Below are positions 19,001-28,703 of a DNA stretch of 64,000 nt, piece after piece; the first letter of the stretch is position 1, and each line of letters opens with the position of its first letter. Made by a program: the position numbers and the translations under genes. The stretch lies in the NCBI GenBank assembly GCA_977006965.1, contig OZ345378.1, positions 1,550,001 through 1,614,000 on the forward strand. The letters run 5' to 3'. Below the pieces are notes generated by a model, which was given only the letters and a program-made list of their open reading frames with translations, was not told the origin of the DNA and searched no databases. Source of the stretch: Phymatolithon calcareum. Its lineage: Eukaryota > Rhodophyta > Florideophyceae > Hapalidiales.

Positions 19001-19153
19001 CATGGCCGGACCCTTACGGCCGGTGCGCTCTTCAAGCAGCTTTCTACTGCCGTTTTGGCGACAGATGAGAAACGGCCTGCGTGAGCGGCGGACGATGTAC
19101 GTGCGAGGGTGGAGACCTGCGCGGGAAGCGGGGGCGGTGTAGTTCGCCTGCAC
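16073..19153 (-). CDS. AGC-type kinase-like protein with NFE for DFG and a large activation-segment insert
   Basis: ORF of 1026 residues. The true start may be M51 or M71, since the first 70 residues are arginine-rich and unlike a folded domain. Residues about 135-305 may hold a split PH-like domain (strand-rich, ending RGFVLELEDQRRFPTVVDAL). The kinase fold runs from about 309 to 775: a poor glycine loop (RVGRTTSSYVV), K338, alphaC E357, FMFEHCVGGNLEHQL hinge, YRDLKPEN (D435), then NFE at 453-455 instead of DFG, then SPE at 668-670 and DMWSLG. About 215 residues separate NFE and SPE, against about 25 usually. A long insert here recalls Greatwall/MASTL. Loss of the Mg-binding Asp suggests a pseudokinase. 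The serine/arginine-rich C-terminus (MRRRS, RRSS, RRLS) offers many basophilic-kinase sites. Confidence 0.8.
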   Translation of the reverse strand: MQANYTAPASRAGLHPRTYIVRRSRRPFLICRQNGSRKLLEERTGRKGPAMREPRGRREARGRETRSRGAMTHDPAAVPEAATHITRALRASPFAWGDESHEAHFFSLVARLPLLCEFVARVSPLGRPDGRSSTVVAHRVRVQVRGSVLVVRDVDGSAPVVGAVSLTEATLRFVRKGTVAVVPSASVVSSSLASTQASSMTASMPLRTRALSAHAASLSDDNATAAPIASLFVNPVSKQQHRRWWLPVLRRSKEASSAPLMPEGLRERTSRVTNRGFVLELEDQRRFPTVVDALSTAVTVPRPPSLTRFEIVRPMRVGRTTSSYVVRDIQSGELLTMKLVRRADVGASDIMRRVVDERAALERVRGHPFVIDLRHSFMTDTLIVFMFEHCVGGNLEHQLRLRRRGLREREATAIIAQIVLAIEHVHRAGSAVYRDLKPENVLLDSQGWIRLANFELCHILDCSLESGMENMNLRRSAAVARVDAQADRAAIHSSLVGIRKANRMRLAEQMHRATSEMAISSRSRSFVEPLAPLISDRPEKVRRNEGGAGARVLFECEEIALVIPDSESKHRPLSKRMSSPLTNSPCSQRSEPEERHDHTVDGRRNNRPHPPRFHSDVDGQMEHRRSCRMSHKPESSSTVTDCDQGSWNLPGGLLPRADTLLDGNGYRSPEMVLLGKKVRNGYGRYADMWSLGVLAHYVMTGTFPFSSDTNCDPLQYASSFANRAEVILSSEIPSVEARDFLEGLLCEEPRERLGCGLTGMDEVRMHPWLRSIDWDDISRREGGYALKMLGDNRRPPFDDDEAIAAAREISTFSDASIIRAMGNENDLMLGPETSINLKRMSTRGLGSRRVSTANVRNPGRVRARLSMRRRSNAVSTATSLANNVLGGNYPPGDGDVFGFAFSSTEPGYQPRRIVSPRAASAVGVSGPARRSSFARSQRLNNGDHIVRRLSRMGRSSLGGRRSAEVSSTSGRGSLENLASGSRKNMGARRSSIERAKSGDFTTIDPGDVEIPFRKSLDIAAAVRRQS

Positions 19154-19621
19154 AGCAATAGACTACAGTATCTTGAATAGTGCATTGTGGCGGAGGCGCA
19201 AAGATACAGCGTGCGAAGGCGGATGCCACGTGGGGGGAGTACGCCGTGCAAACCCCATGGATACAGCGGGGAGATTTCGTCAAGTCCATTGCCTCACCGG
19301 TGTCTACTGTATTGTAGCAGATCAGATCCGCGAGCTTCATAGGCAGCTGCGTTGTCCCACGTTGAATCTACACCAGAAAAATGCACAATTCAACAATATT
19401 CAACTGCTTCCAAACTTACATCTTAAATAATTCGAAAACCAGTCCTCCCGCCTCCTCTTCTCCTTTGATCTTGCCGCCTGCAACGCGTTAAAGCCTGTAT
19501 CACTTGACTGATGAGATCGAAATACTAGTGTATGGCCACCATAAAACGATAGCCATTCACGATACCGTACAGTACTCAAAGTTGTGCCACGAATCCCAAT
19601 CTGGAGATACAGCAGCCAACG
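19154..19621. other. intergenic
   Basis: Between the kinase-like gene start and the PPR gene stop, both minus strand. No recognised element. Confidence 0.4.
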
Positions 19622-20884
19622 TTATTGTCCTAGCCGTTCTCGCACGATGCGCGCGGCTCGACTTCTCACGGCCCCCGTCGCGACCTCCTCCCTGCGCACT
19701 GCCTTGAGCAATGCGTGCCTAGCTGTGCGACTGGGTTCGCCAAACCATCCCCGCCGTAGTTCCCGCCATCCGGTAAGCGCCGCCTCCAGCCTGTCTTCAC
19801 GAGCGCACTGAACAATTACAGCATCGAGAGCCTCCTTCGTGACTCCAATCCCTTTCGCATAAAATTCATCCACCACCGAAAAGCATTTTCTGATCGCCAT
19901 ATCTCTTTCCTCGCCTCCGACGCGCAGATATGATCGAACAAACATGGCCGCATATCCCGCCTTCAGATTCGGGCCTTCATCGCCCTTTGCCCAAGCGAAC
20001 ACGGCGTTGACCTCGGAAACAGATCGCGCACGTCGCAGTACGATATTCAGACTGTCTCCATTTGGACGTACACCAGCGGCGCGCATTCCCTCAAGCACTC
20101 GTCCGGGCATTGGTCCACCATTTTCATTCCGAAGTACGCCCATGAGCACTGCATTAAACAGAGCTGCACTCGGTCTCTTGCGAGTGGCCCCGGTACGCAC
20201 CAGAAGCGTGACTGCGCGCAAACCTCCTTTCTTATCGGTTGCTGAACATGCTGCAGCGCGCGCAAGCATTGAATAAGTCCCGCTTCGCAGCGACGCGCCT
20301 AGGATGCGCGAAAACTGCTCCGCATGCATTGCTTGAAAAAGGAGTCCACGGCGAAGCAGTGCCCGCACACACGAATCCACAGCTGCGTTCAGTCCGACTG
20401 CGTCATCAAGAGCATTTGCCGCACGGAGCACTTCTAGAGCACCGCCACGTCCTCCGTCTGCACATTCTCCCGCCACGCGAGCGATCACCCCTGGTCGTGC
20501 ATCCCCTGCACGCTCGATGGCGAGTCGAAGCGTTGCTGCATCGCGTGCGACCGCCGCTGCGAGCGCCAATGCAGTTGCTGCGGGTGGTGTGCTCGGGATA
20601 CGTTGGGCCGCTTTGTGTACAGCACTCAGTTTTGTGGCGATCTTATCGTTCTCAGCTCCAGTGACCGATATTGGCGTTGCAAGATCTTCAATCTTGCGCT
20701 CCACGTCGCTAGTCAAACGTGCCATCAGGCGAGCGCGGTTCGGGATTATAACTCTCATATCAAATTCCGGGGCTCGTACGCGACCAACACGTTGGAGGCG
20801 CTTATACTCTGCGCGTTTTTCCCGTCGCCGTAAGCTCCGCGATGAAGCCGGTACGACTGGGACGGGCACGCGAAGCTTCGGCAT
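19622..20884 (-). CDS. PPR-like protein, probably organellar RNA factor
   Basis: 420 residues, alpha-helical throughout and rich in Ala and Arg. Residues about 255-300 contain a recognisable pentatricopeptide unit: LFNAVLMGVL, then RVLEGMRAAGVRPNGDSLNI, where the VRPN turn and following helix are typical. Weaker repeats flank it (AGYAAMFVRSYL; EALDAVIVQCAREDRLEAAL). PPR proteins bind organelle transcripts and act in processing or translation. The N-terminus is basic and could target plastid or mitochondrion. It shares a 205-bp head-to-head promoter region with the oxygenase gene at 21090. Confidence 0.7.
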   Translation of the reverse strand: MPKLRVPVPVVPASSRSLRRREKRAEYKRLQRVGRVRAPEFDMRVIIPNRARLMARLTSDVERKIEDLATPISVTGAENDKIATKLSAVHKAAQRIPSTPPAATALALAAAVARDAATLRLAIERAGDARPGVIARVAGECADGGRGGALEVLRAANALDDAVGLNAAVDSCVRALLRRGLLFQAMHAEQFSRILGASLRSGTYSMLARAAACSATDKKGGLRAVTLLVRTGATRKRPSAALFNAVLMGVLRNENGGPMPGRVLEGMRAAGVRPNGDSLNIVLRRARSVSEVNAVFAWAKGDEGPNLKAGYAAMFVRSYLRVGGEERDMAIRKCFSVVDEFYAKGIGVTKEALDAVIVQCAREDRLEAALTGWRELRRGWFGEPSRTARHALLKAVRREEVATGAVRSRAARIVRERLGQ

Positions 20885-21089
20885 TTCGGATACCGGGCAG
20901 CACCGGCGCTGTCGCGACGAGTCAAAATTCTATTCACGACCGAACCGTTGCGGAAGGTGATGTCAAAATGGATCAGACATGCTGCCACGTGGACACGCCT
21001 AACTCTCAGTGCGCAAGTGAAGTGCAATAGATGAGACCGTTGGCAGTGGGACAAAGCGGGATTGGACCCATCAGTGCTACCTAGACGAG

Positions 21090-22022
21090 ATGGGCGATCT
21101 TAGTCCTACTGTGCTAGACCTGTCCCCTCTCAAAGCATCTGCTCCTGGTTCCGATATCTGGCGTGACCTTGCGCGGCAATTCGATGTCGCTATGCGACAA
21201 CACGGTGTAGTGTATCTGACAGGCACAGGGGTACCATCTGTGTTGCAGAGTGCATTACGCTCAGCCGCGTCATCCTTTTTTGGTGGTTCAATCGATTCCA
21301 AACAGCGCTTCTCTTTCGCAGAGCAATATGGTGCAGAGGGCTACTCCTCTGTCGGCAAAGAGACCATAGCGAACACGCTCGACGAATCAAGGGGTACGCG
21401 CGACGTCGTTGAGTCTCTCGTTCTACATTCGGCAACATCTTCCGCCTGCCCAGAGCCTCTTCGCGAGCATGTCGCGAACTATATTGGTCACATGAACCGT
21501 CTTCTTGAGACTCTCATGCTGCTCATGGATCTTGCGCTTGGTGTGCCTCCTCCAGGGCTATCTTCCGGGTTCCGTGAGCCGCGTAATGCACTCAGGCTGG
21601 CATATTATCCCGTGGAAGGTGGCGATGCGGAAGGGGAGGGATATGGCGCTCATACCGATTTTAGCGGATTCACACTCCTTTCGCAGGACACCGGCGAAGT
21701 GTTCCCTGCACAGGGCGCCCTGCAGGTGCTGGTTAATGACGAGTGGCGCTCGGTGCCGCCCATTAAGGACGCTTTCTTGGTTAATGCAGGCGATCTCATA
21801 GAGCGACGGACCAATGGCTTTTACAAAAGTCCGGTTCATCGTGTCATTCTTGCAAGAAAGCGTGCAGTGCCCCGTCTGTCAATTGTCTATTTCACTGCTC
21901 CGGCACATGAAATCGTCGTCGAGCCTCTGACACAGTGCTGCTCGGAAGAACGCCCCGCACAGTACAAAGCAGTTAGTGCGGGGGAATGGCTCAAGGAGAA
22001 ATTGAGACGGACAAACACATGA
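21090..22022 (+). CDS. 2-oxoglutarate/Fe(II)-dependent oxygenase (IPNS-like fold)
   Basis: 310 residues, normal for the class. The N-terminal half is the DIOX_N-like helical part (WRDLARQFDVAMRQHGVVYL). The jelly-roll core has the iron triad H188xD190 (GAHTDFSGFTLL) and H250 (SPVHRV), with R262 and S264 (PRLS) binding 2-oxoglutarate. The family hydroxylates, desaturates or cyclises small molecules; the substrate cannot be read from the sequence. No signal peptide, so cytosolic. All catalytic residues are present, so it should be active. Single exon, divergent from the PPR gene. Confidence 0.85.
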   Translation: MGDLSPTVLDLSPLKASAPGSDIWRDLARQFDVAMRQHGVVYLTGTGVPSVLQSALRSAASSFFGGSIDSKQRFSFAEQYGAEGYSSVGKETIANTLDESRGTRDVVESLVLHSATSSACPEPLREHVANYIGHMNRLLETLMLLMDLALGVPPPGLSSGFREPRNALRLAYYPVEGGDAEGEGYGAHTDFSGFTLLSQDTGEVFPAQGALQVLVNDEWRSVPPIKDAFLVNAGDLIERRTNGFYKSPVHRVILARKRAVPRLSIVYFTAPAHEIVVEPLTQCCSEERPAQYKAVSAGEWLKEKLRRTNT

Positions 22023-23508
22023 ATGCAAGTTCAATGCATTTCCGACTTTCGATTCGTGGGACTTCCCCATGATACGAAAATGCACCCTGGGTACCATGCA
22101 AAGTACTGATTCAAGGAGTTAATTGAGCGCTTGCAAAGTCTTTTTTTGTTTTTGACATGTTTGTACATCGATATTTGGCGAGTGCATTTTGGCTATTGCA
22201 TTTGCGCCGAATGACAAGTTCATTGCATTGAACGACAACCGCTTTCGATCAATGTGGATGTTCCGATAGTTGATACCACAGCGTTTCCTTGAAGCGCGAG
22301 GCTGCATGAAAGAGTTTAAGACAAAGGTAGGTTAGAAGAGCACGACCGTGCCCTAAGGCTGGAGAGAAAATTCATTGAAGAACGTGCATCCTAGTTGAAT
22401 AACTTCCACCTACATTGAAAAGGTTTCGAAGTACTCGATTGTCAAAAAATGTCGTCGAAACAGGCTCTTCACCGGGCGAAGACTCTGCTTTTGAGTAGTC
22501 GACGTTCAGCCGTGACATTGTTTTTGCTATCCTTGTGCCACGTACCAGGCAGCGTGTTCGTGCAGATCATGGACAGCACTGGGAAATAGTGAGATACTGT
22601 ATGCACTTTTCTCTTCGCAGTTTCTCGATCGATGAACTGAATTGGGCTCTAAACATATTGATGTAATACGGAATCAGGTTTTGTAGAGAAATCATTTATC
22701 GCCTCGAAGCATCTTTTGGAGCATACATGGAGTCTACAACTCAGTTAAAGACATTGACAAATTTGCAAACACAGCGCACCATGTTACTTCTTGCTCAGCA
22801 TTTTAAACCGTTATTATATAGATCCATCTGACTGAGCGCTTTGCATATATCATGCTGCTATCCTACTACGGTTCCCCTGCTACTGTGCAGTCTCAAGAGT
22901 GAGGCGCTAAAATTATACTCAAATCCTGTTCGCTCTGTCAAGAACTAGTAAGGTATTGAAATAAACGGTTGAGAGTCATTTTCGCAATATTTTTACCACC
23001 GAAAAGCGTGAGCCATGACGGTGGCTCTCAGCGGACGAGGGCAGGGGCCAGCTGAATGAATCGGACTGCGCATTTCGAACGGTCACTGCCGTTCGTTTGG
23101 CACGTGAGCTGCATTTTTCTCCTCCTGGCCCAATCCCTTTGAATCGGAAAGGGTAGACGGGTTTAGAGAGAGCGTTTAGGGCCAATCTTTCTAGTACCAT
23201 TTTAAATTTATGCGCACAACTCATTTCTTCCTCGAATCTGAGTTGCCAATTCGTCAATAGCCATGGGGCATTGCTTCGAATGAGTCAGTGACTCTGCCCC
23301 GCTAGCAAGCACGTTCGAGGACCGATGCGGCGATCACGGTGTCACAGTCAGCACCAGTTTCCACACTTGCAACTATTTGGGAGATGGTCGTCCGGAGTCG
23401 ATAGCGGAAGATGATCATCGCTCCTGCAAAATTCTAAACAGCTAGCACTGCTTTTTGTCCGCAAGAATTGTGCCCACCCGAAGACGAAGAGGTGGGCAAG
23501 TCGCGAAA
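22023..23508. other. long intergenic region
   Basis: About 1.5 kb without a convincing gene, RNA or repeat. The last few hundred bases presumably hold the promoter of the hydrolase at 23509. Confidence 0.4.
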
Positions 23509-24933
23509 ATGACGACCGTCTCCTACCCCATTAAAGACAGTGATCATGTCTACTGGGTGTACGAAACAGATGCACATGGCTACGAGTTGCCAGAAATGGA
23601 AACAGGTGAGAAAGAATTTGTCAGCTCCAAACTGATGACCCTCGTATCCGACGAGGAAAAACCTGTCTCCGATGTGTTCATCGTAATCCATGGATGGAAT
23701 ACCAAGCAGGACGACAACAAAGACATTGACGTGTTCACAGATATATTCAACGCACTCATGAAGGACTACACCGACGTCCCGCCAGAGTATGACTTCAATC
23801 CCTTACTCATCGGCGTGCATTGGCCTAGCGCTCCAGGCTCCGGTCGTGCAGATGAACTCGTCGACGATGAGTCGACATTCGAGGAAAACCAGGCTCGTAT
23901 GGAAAGGCTTTGCGAGAGCCTGTATCAAACCGACCCACCGGCCGCCAAACGTATGCGCGATGTGCTCGACACTCTCGCTAAAACTAAAGAAGATGGTGCC
24001 TCAGGTGTGCGCCAGACCACACTGGATGCCAAAATGGAAAGGGTACGCAAGAGCTTGATAGTACCGGAGGTGGAAGAGGACGACGACGAAGATATCGATG
24101 AAGATGAATGTGACCAGAATCCAGACGTTCCAATGATCAGTCCGTTCAACGACGGTGGCATGTACGGGTGGTCGAGAATGGTCATCTCTAATGTATTCCG
24201 CCCGCTCGAAAGCAAAGTGTTTGGCCAGTTTGCAGCACGTTCGGTAGAATGTGGTGAGAACGGAATACACACTCTGATGGCCTCTCTACAAGAATACGCC
24301 CCAGTATCTACGCGTTTCCATATCATTGCGCACTCTCTTGGTACTGGAGCGCTATGCAGCAGTTTGATCGGCGGTAAGGGCAAGCCATATCTGCTCCGGA
24401 AGAAGATTCATAGCGCGACCTTACTGCAAGGCGCATTGGGTAGTCATGCTTTCAGCGAGGGTCAGCAGTTCGAGCAGCTGACCCGCGGTCTTTGTCCAGT
24501 AGCCGGGCCGATTGTAGTGACGACGAGTCAGAGTGATAATGCGCTCAAGTCGTATCGATTTTTCCACGACCCTCCTATCGGGCTTCATGGCGCCGTTGAC
24601 ATTGATCCCATGATTGCAAATGTGAGAGCCGTCGGGCCTTCGAATGTGACGTACGACTTTAAGCCTGGAGAGTTGTATAACATGATTGCGGATCAGTACA
24701 TTGATGAAGGTGATATCGTGGCTGGGTCGCATGTGGATATTTTTGGACCTGAGATTGTTCGCATGATGAGACAGGCCATCGAGTGCAAGATTGAAATGGT
24801 GCAGTATGTGCTACCCACGGAACTTTCACGGGAATACTTCAGAGAGCGGTTGCCACGGAAAGCTGAAGAATTACCACAGGAAGTTGATGAAAGTGCAGCT
24901 GGTAAGAAAGACGGGGGATGTGTGGTGTCATGA
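23509..24933 (+). CDS. alpha/beta hydrolase with acidic insert and C-terminal CaaX box
   Basis: I start at the ATG at 23509 (context GCGAAAATGA); the frame is open 18 codons further upstream, but that part is basic. Numbering here is from 23455. The oxyanion segment is FIVIHGWN (75-82), an IGVHWPSAPGSG strand follows, and the nucleophile elbow is AHSLG with S294. These match serine esterase/lipase folds. Between the oxyanion loop and the elbow lies an insert with a strongly acidic run (207-219, EEDDDEDIDEDE). The last four residues are CVVS, a standard CaaX prenylation box after a KKDGG linker, suggesting attachment to the cytosolic face of a membrane. Substrate unknown. Confidence 0.75.
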   Translation: MTTVSYPIKDSDHVYWVYETDAHGYELPEMETGEKEFVSSKLMTLVSDEEKPVSDVFIVIHGWNTKQDDNKDIDVFTDIFNALMKDYTDVPPEYDFNPLLIGVHWPSAPGSGRADELVDDESTFEENQARMERLCESLYQTDPPAAKRMRDVLDTLAKTKEDGASGVRQTTLDAKMERVRKSLIVPEVEEDDDEDIDEDECDQNPDVPMISPFNDGGMYGWSRMVISNVFRPLESKVFGQFAARSVECGENGIHTLMASLQEYAPVSTRFHIIAHSLGTGALCSSLIGGKGKPYLLRKKIHSATLLQGALGSHAFSEGQQFEQLTRGLCPVAGPIVVTTSQSDNALKSYRFFHDPPIGLHGAVDIDPMIANVRAVGPSNVTYDFKPGELYNMIADQYIDEGDIVAGSHVDIFGPEIVRMMRQAIECKIEMVQYVLPTELSREYFRERLPRKAEELPQEVDESAAGKKDGGCVVS

Positions 24934-25674
24934 AGTAGAATTTGAACATCTATTTTTCCAGTGCAGCTAGAAAAATGGATCATCAAGCGTATGTCACCTT
25001 TATGCTTTCCTGGAACTATTCTATTCCCGAAGTGGGCCCCTTTCATGTGCATCATGAGCAGCACGACCGCTTTTCCAGAACAAGATCATGCACAGTTCAT
25101 ACGCTAGCGCGAATGACCTATTTTAAAAGACGTTTTCTGTGCATAATTATCTGGTCCTCCGGTCACCTCAGTTCCGCCACTTCAATGTAGCATACCAAAA
25201 TTCATTTGGAGTTGCGAGCTATACGAGAACAAGCACCGTAGCATTTTACATCTAACAGGAACGTAAGAGAAAGCCATATGGAGCTACATGGCATCACGAG
25301 CGCCGCTTGCATCTCCACGTGTATGGGATTGTCTTGCGCATGAATGAGCATGGAGTTGTTGCTTGGTAAAGATCAACAGAGTAGGGCTGCTCCAGAGATA
25401 GTCCCTGGCTGTTCACAGACGCCATGGTACTGGTACAAGAAATCGGACACTTTTCAGATTTTCAATAGCTCTTTTTGTCAAAATTTTGAAAATCAGATCA
25501 TACGAGTGCTCACCGACCAGAGTTTGCGCAGCCGCTGTGCAGGGGGGACAGCAGCTCCAATTCCATCTGCTCGTGAACGAGCACCGCTTCGTGGGCTGAA
25601 GTCTACTCAAGGCACTGCTCGCATTGCAAAGATCAGGGCAATTGTCAAGTGAAGAAATCGCAAACGCCACAGTC
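24934..25674. other. intergenic
   Basis: No gene, RNA or repeat recognised. Confidence 0.4.
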
Positions 25675-26379
25675 ATGGGTCCGTCAATCCTTCGACGAAT
25701 TGGGCTTTCCACCATTTGGACAATATTTGGCCTTCTCTTCTTTTACGTCACCCTCGTGTTGATGTCCCTGTACTCGAAGGGCACAACTCTAGAATTGATG
25801 CCCTACAACGCCTGGTCGAGAATGGCGTCGCGCGCTACCGGAGCGATAACCACACCATTTTACGTCATGACACTTCTGGTAAGTCCTGCCAGTCTGTGGT
25901 CACTGTTCTTCACTGTGATGACCCTCTGCAGTCACGCCGTGCATTTGATGATTCTTGCGACCGATACCAAGGTATTTGCGGGAGCTGAATACACTGATTC
26001 TCTCAAGGAACAGGGAAACCACCCGCTTTTGCAGCATATATCCACACCTGCGCTGATGGCGTGCGGAATCTTGGGCTACATTTGCATGGTGTTTATCGGA
26101 TTTGAGAGGGTGTACGGACCTGGTTTAGGAAACCGAAATGCGAAAATGAATCCTGTTTGCAAGCTTGCGCATTTCGTAATTTGGTCAGTGTTTGTGTCAT
26201 TCTTCTCGGATCGATTGTTCTCGGCAGTTATGTTCAAAAAGTCTCAGGAAGAGCTCTTGTATCCAATTTATTTCTTGTCTGCCCTTGCCGTCGGGGCAAC
26301 TGTGGCCGTTGTGCGACAGAGAGGTGCACAGCCGTCGACACTAACTGAGGCGAACGATATCGCAAAGAAGGATAACTAA
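25675..26379 (+). CDS. multipass membrane protein of unknown function
   Basis: About 234 residues from the ATG at 25675; the frame is open to 25624, but the extra 17 residues are polar. Hydrophobic segments suggest about five or six transmembrane helices (roughly 27-49, 78-112 as one or two, 142-161, 181-200 and 212-232 in full-frame numbering), with a lysine-rich cytosolic-looking tail. I do not recognise the family. Conserved-looking features are WSRMASRATGAITTPFYV and FERVYGPGLGNRNAKMNP. The single long frame and hydrophobic pattern make it a likely real gene. Confidence 0.6.
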   Translation: MGPSILRRIGLSTIWTIFGLLFFYVTLVLMSLYSKGTTLELMPYNAWSRMASRATGAITTPFYVMTLLVSPASLWSLFFTVMTLCSHAVHLMILATDTKVFAGAEYTDSLKEQGNHPLLQHISTPALMACGILGYICMVFIGFERVYGPGLGNRNAKMNPVCKLAHFVIWSVFVSFFSDRLFSAVMFKKSQEELLYPIYFLSALAVGATVAVVRQRGAQPSTLTEANDIAKKDN

Positions 26380-26591
26380 AACGTAATCAGTGTCATCTGA
26401 GACTATCGCTATTCAACACTCCTTAGCTTCAACTACGGTGCAGTTCCGAGGTACCCAATTTCCCTCACTGAGTCTATATCTCTTGGCACGGGCAAGAACG
26501 TAAGGCTTGCGAAATGATTGCTGGGGCATTGACGTAGCTTTGCCTGGTATTCCACGTCAGCACCGCAATAGAAACCCAGTTCGAAGCAATG

Positions 26592-27113
26592 CTAGGAGTG
26601 CAGGGGTAAACGCGCGAAGTAGGACGTCAGCCGTAAGGAATGCTGATGGATTTTTGGAGAGGTGGAAGGGAATTTCAGGACGGCATCCGGCGAAGACATC
26701 ATGAACATATTGTATAGAGCGGGGGACAAGGGGATTCCTGCGGAAAGTCCTTCTCGAGAAAGAAAATATCGAAACTGTAATCGGCCGGTGTGGAAAATAC
26801 ACAAGGTTGGAAGAAACACATTTTTTCCAAATGGCAGTGCTGACGAGCATGCGCGTTGAGCCGGAAATTCTCCCACCAGCGAAAGAGTGCGCAAAAGGGG
26901 TTGTTTTGCTCTGTCCCGCAGCCTTTGTCGTACGTTATAGTCAGCAAGTATACAGCAACGCCTGTTGCGTGGCGGCGGAGTATACAGGTCGCGTATTTGT
27001 ACGGCAAGGGGGCTTTGAGAGGCAGAATCTAGGCAACCACCATACGCACTCTGGACAACGTGGTGATGAGGCCGGTCCAGGGTTGTCAGATTGTCGGTTG
27101 CTTGTGCAACCAC
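26592..27113 (-). pseudogene. possible LINE reverse transcriptase remnant
   Basis: ORF of 173 codons with EGLSAGIPLSPALYNMFM, resembling the GxPQGSxLSPxLFNxFM motif of non-LTR reverse transcriptases, preceded by an LQFRYFLS strand. The YxDD box is not found downstream, so the piece is truncated. No support beyond this motif. Confidence 0.35.
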
Positions 27114-27509
27114 GATATCGCCGTCGGATACGACGGCTGTCCAGTGGATCGGTTGGGACCCAAGGACTTTCTATTCATTGTTTCCGCGGAGAAGCACCAT
27201 TCACATGCGCAAACATACCAGTTTGTACCTGCGTCTGAGTACATGCACCTTCAGGGCCTCATTGCGCGCAGAGCGTCTGTGGTCGCTAGCGCCAGGCGAG
27301 TGAGCTGCAGGACACGCAGAAGTGATACTCTTTGGCGTGGGCTCAGGAATTTGGACGGACACCATCCGGATCCAGCACTCTGCCTTGCATAAGAGCAAGT
27401 AATTCACATAGGTGCAGTCACTTGATTTCTTCATCGTCGTGTGAATCCGACGGCGTATGTTAGACAGAGTCTTTCCGTTACGCATACCATTCGCCGATTC
27501 CTTCAGCCC
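27114..27509. other. intergenic
   Basis: No gene supported; possibly further decay of the LINE remnant. Confidence 0.3.
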
Positions 27510-28703
27510 CTATTCGTGCCCAGATTGCGTGGAAACACTGGTGTCTTGAAAGCTCTTCATGTGCTGTTCTGTCCTGTCGGAGTGTAGCAAAAATGGTACC
27601 AGAAACTTGTTGATTTCCTCAGGTCGGTCGTCATGAGGGCAATGACCACAATGCGGGATTGCATGCACAGTCATCTGCGAGTGATATTCCGGGAACCTGA
27701 TGCCCGCATGCATCCCCGTTCTAAAAGGGGTGAGCTTATCATCTTCTCCCCACAAGACAAGAATTGGGCACCATTGCACAGTAGTCAGCAATTCCTCTGG
27801 CTTGGGGCCTGCATCTGCATTGAGAATGGCAAGAAACACTTCGCATGCCCCTTCATCGAACGCATGTGCACTAAGAATTTCGAGGAGTTCACCGTCCACG
27901 GCTTCTTGGTTTGAGTACACATTTGCCAAAATGGACCTGAGCGTTTCTTTTTTGCGAACATTCCGAAATATCGCAGACCCAACCACCGGATTGAAGAATA
28001 CAGCGTTAAACCCTCCCAAAAGCAATCCCAGAAATGGGTTCAGCTCCTCCCGGCGAAAGCTTGTTAGGCCACCGGCAGAGTTCATGAAACAGAGGCTTCG
28101 AACCCTGCTTTCGCCAAGTTGTGCAGTCGTCATAAGGGAAATGAGACTGCCAATCGAGTTTCCGACTAACGACCAGGATTTCGAAGGCTCAAAATGGTTC
28201 ATAAAATCAATCACAAGCTCCTTCCACAGGTGAAGGTTGTAGGTGGTCGATTCGGGACTTGGCTTGTCGCTTGCACCAAACCCCAAAAGGTCGACAGCCC
28301 AGACTTTCAATTTCCCTGTCTGTAATAGTGCTGGAATTGTTTTTCGCCAGTGGTTGATTGACGCCCCAAATCCATGAATCAACAGTACATTTTCGCCGTC
28401 ATCTGGTCCCTCGACGAAGTAGTTGACGCGATACTGCCTCCATTCATACGATTTGTAAACGCGCTGTGTGGGTGAAAGCGTTGGTTTCGGAATTGAGACT
28501 CGCGCTAAGACGTCTTCTGTTATCATTAGCGGACGCCCAAAGCGAGGACGCCTCCATTGCAACGCTGAATCTAAACTTGGTTTGACCAACGGCGATTTCA
28601 AAAGCTCATTACCGCGATTCCAAGCTGATAAAAACTTTCCGGTGCACATGAACGCCATTGCCGCAATGGAGTGCTCCCCAAAAAGCAGCGGTTGGATGGG
28701 CAA
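27510..28703 (-). CDS. plastid-type alpha/beta hydrolase (CLD1/pheophytinase-like)
   Basis: 397 residues. The first 60-80 are basic with little structure and could be a plastid transit peptide. The core has the oxyanion loop HGFGASINHWR (110-120), the strand WAVDLLGFGASDKP, the nucleophile elbow GNSIG with S183, the acid D321 or D322 (WGEDDKLTP) and the catalytic H354 (PHCGHCPHDDRP). The GNSIG elbow and GFGASDKP strand are typical of the plant plastid group that includes chlorophyll dephytylase and pheophytinase, which cleave phytol from chlorophyll or pheophytin. The exact substrate cannot be fixed by eye. A NOL-like SDR that could act in the same pigment pathway lies at 45460-46713. Confidence 0.75.
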   Translation of the reverse strand: MPIQPLLFGEHSIAAMAFMCTGKFLSAWNRGNELLKSPLVKPSLDSALQWRRPRFGRPLMITEDVLARVSIPKPTLSPTQRVYKSYEWRQYRVNYFVEGPDDGENVLLIHGFGASINHWRKTIPALLQTGKLKVWAVDLLGFGASDKPSPESTTYNLHLWKELVIDFMNHFEPSKSWSLVGNSIGSLISLMTTAQLGESRVRSLCFMNSAGGLTSFRREELNPFLGLLLGGFNAVFFNPVVGSAIFRNVRKKETLRSILANVYSNQEAVDGELLEILSAHAFDEGACEVFLAILNADAGPKPEELLTTVQWCPILVLWGEDDKLTPFRTGMHAGIRFPEYHSQMTVHAIPHCGHCPHDDRPEEINKFLVPFLLHSDRTEQHMKSFQDTSVSTQSGHE

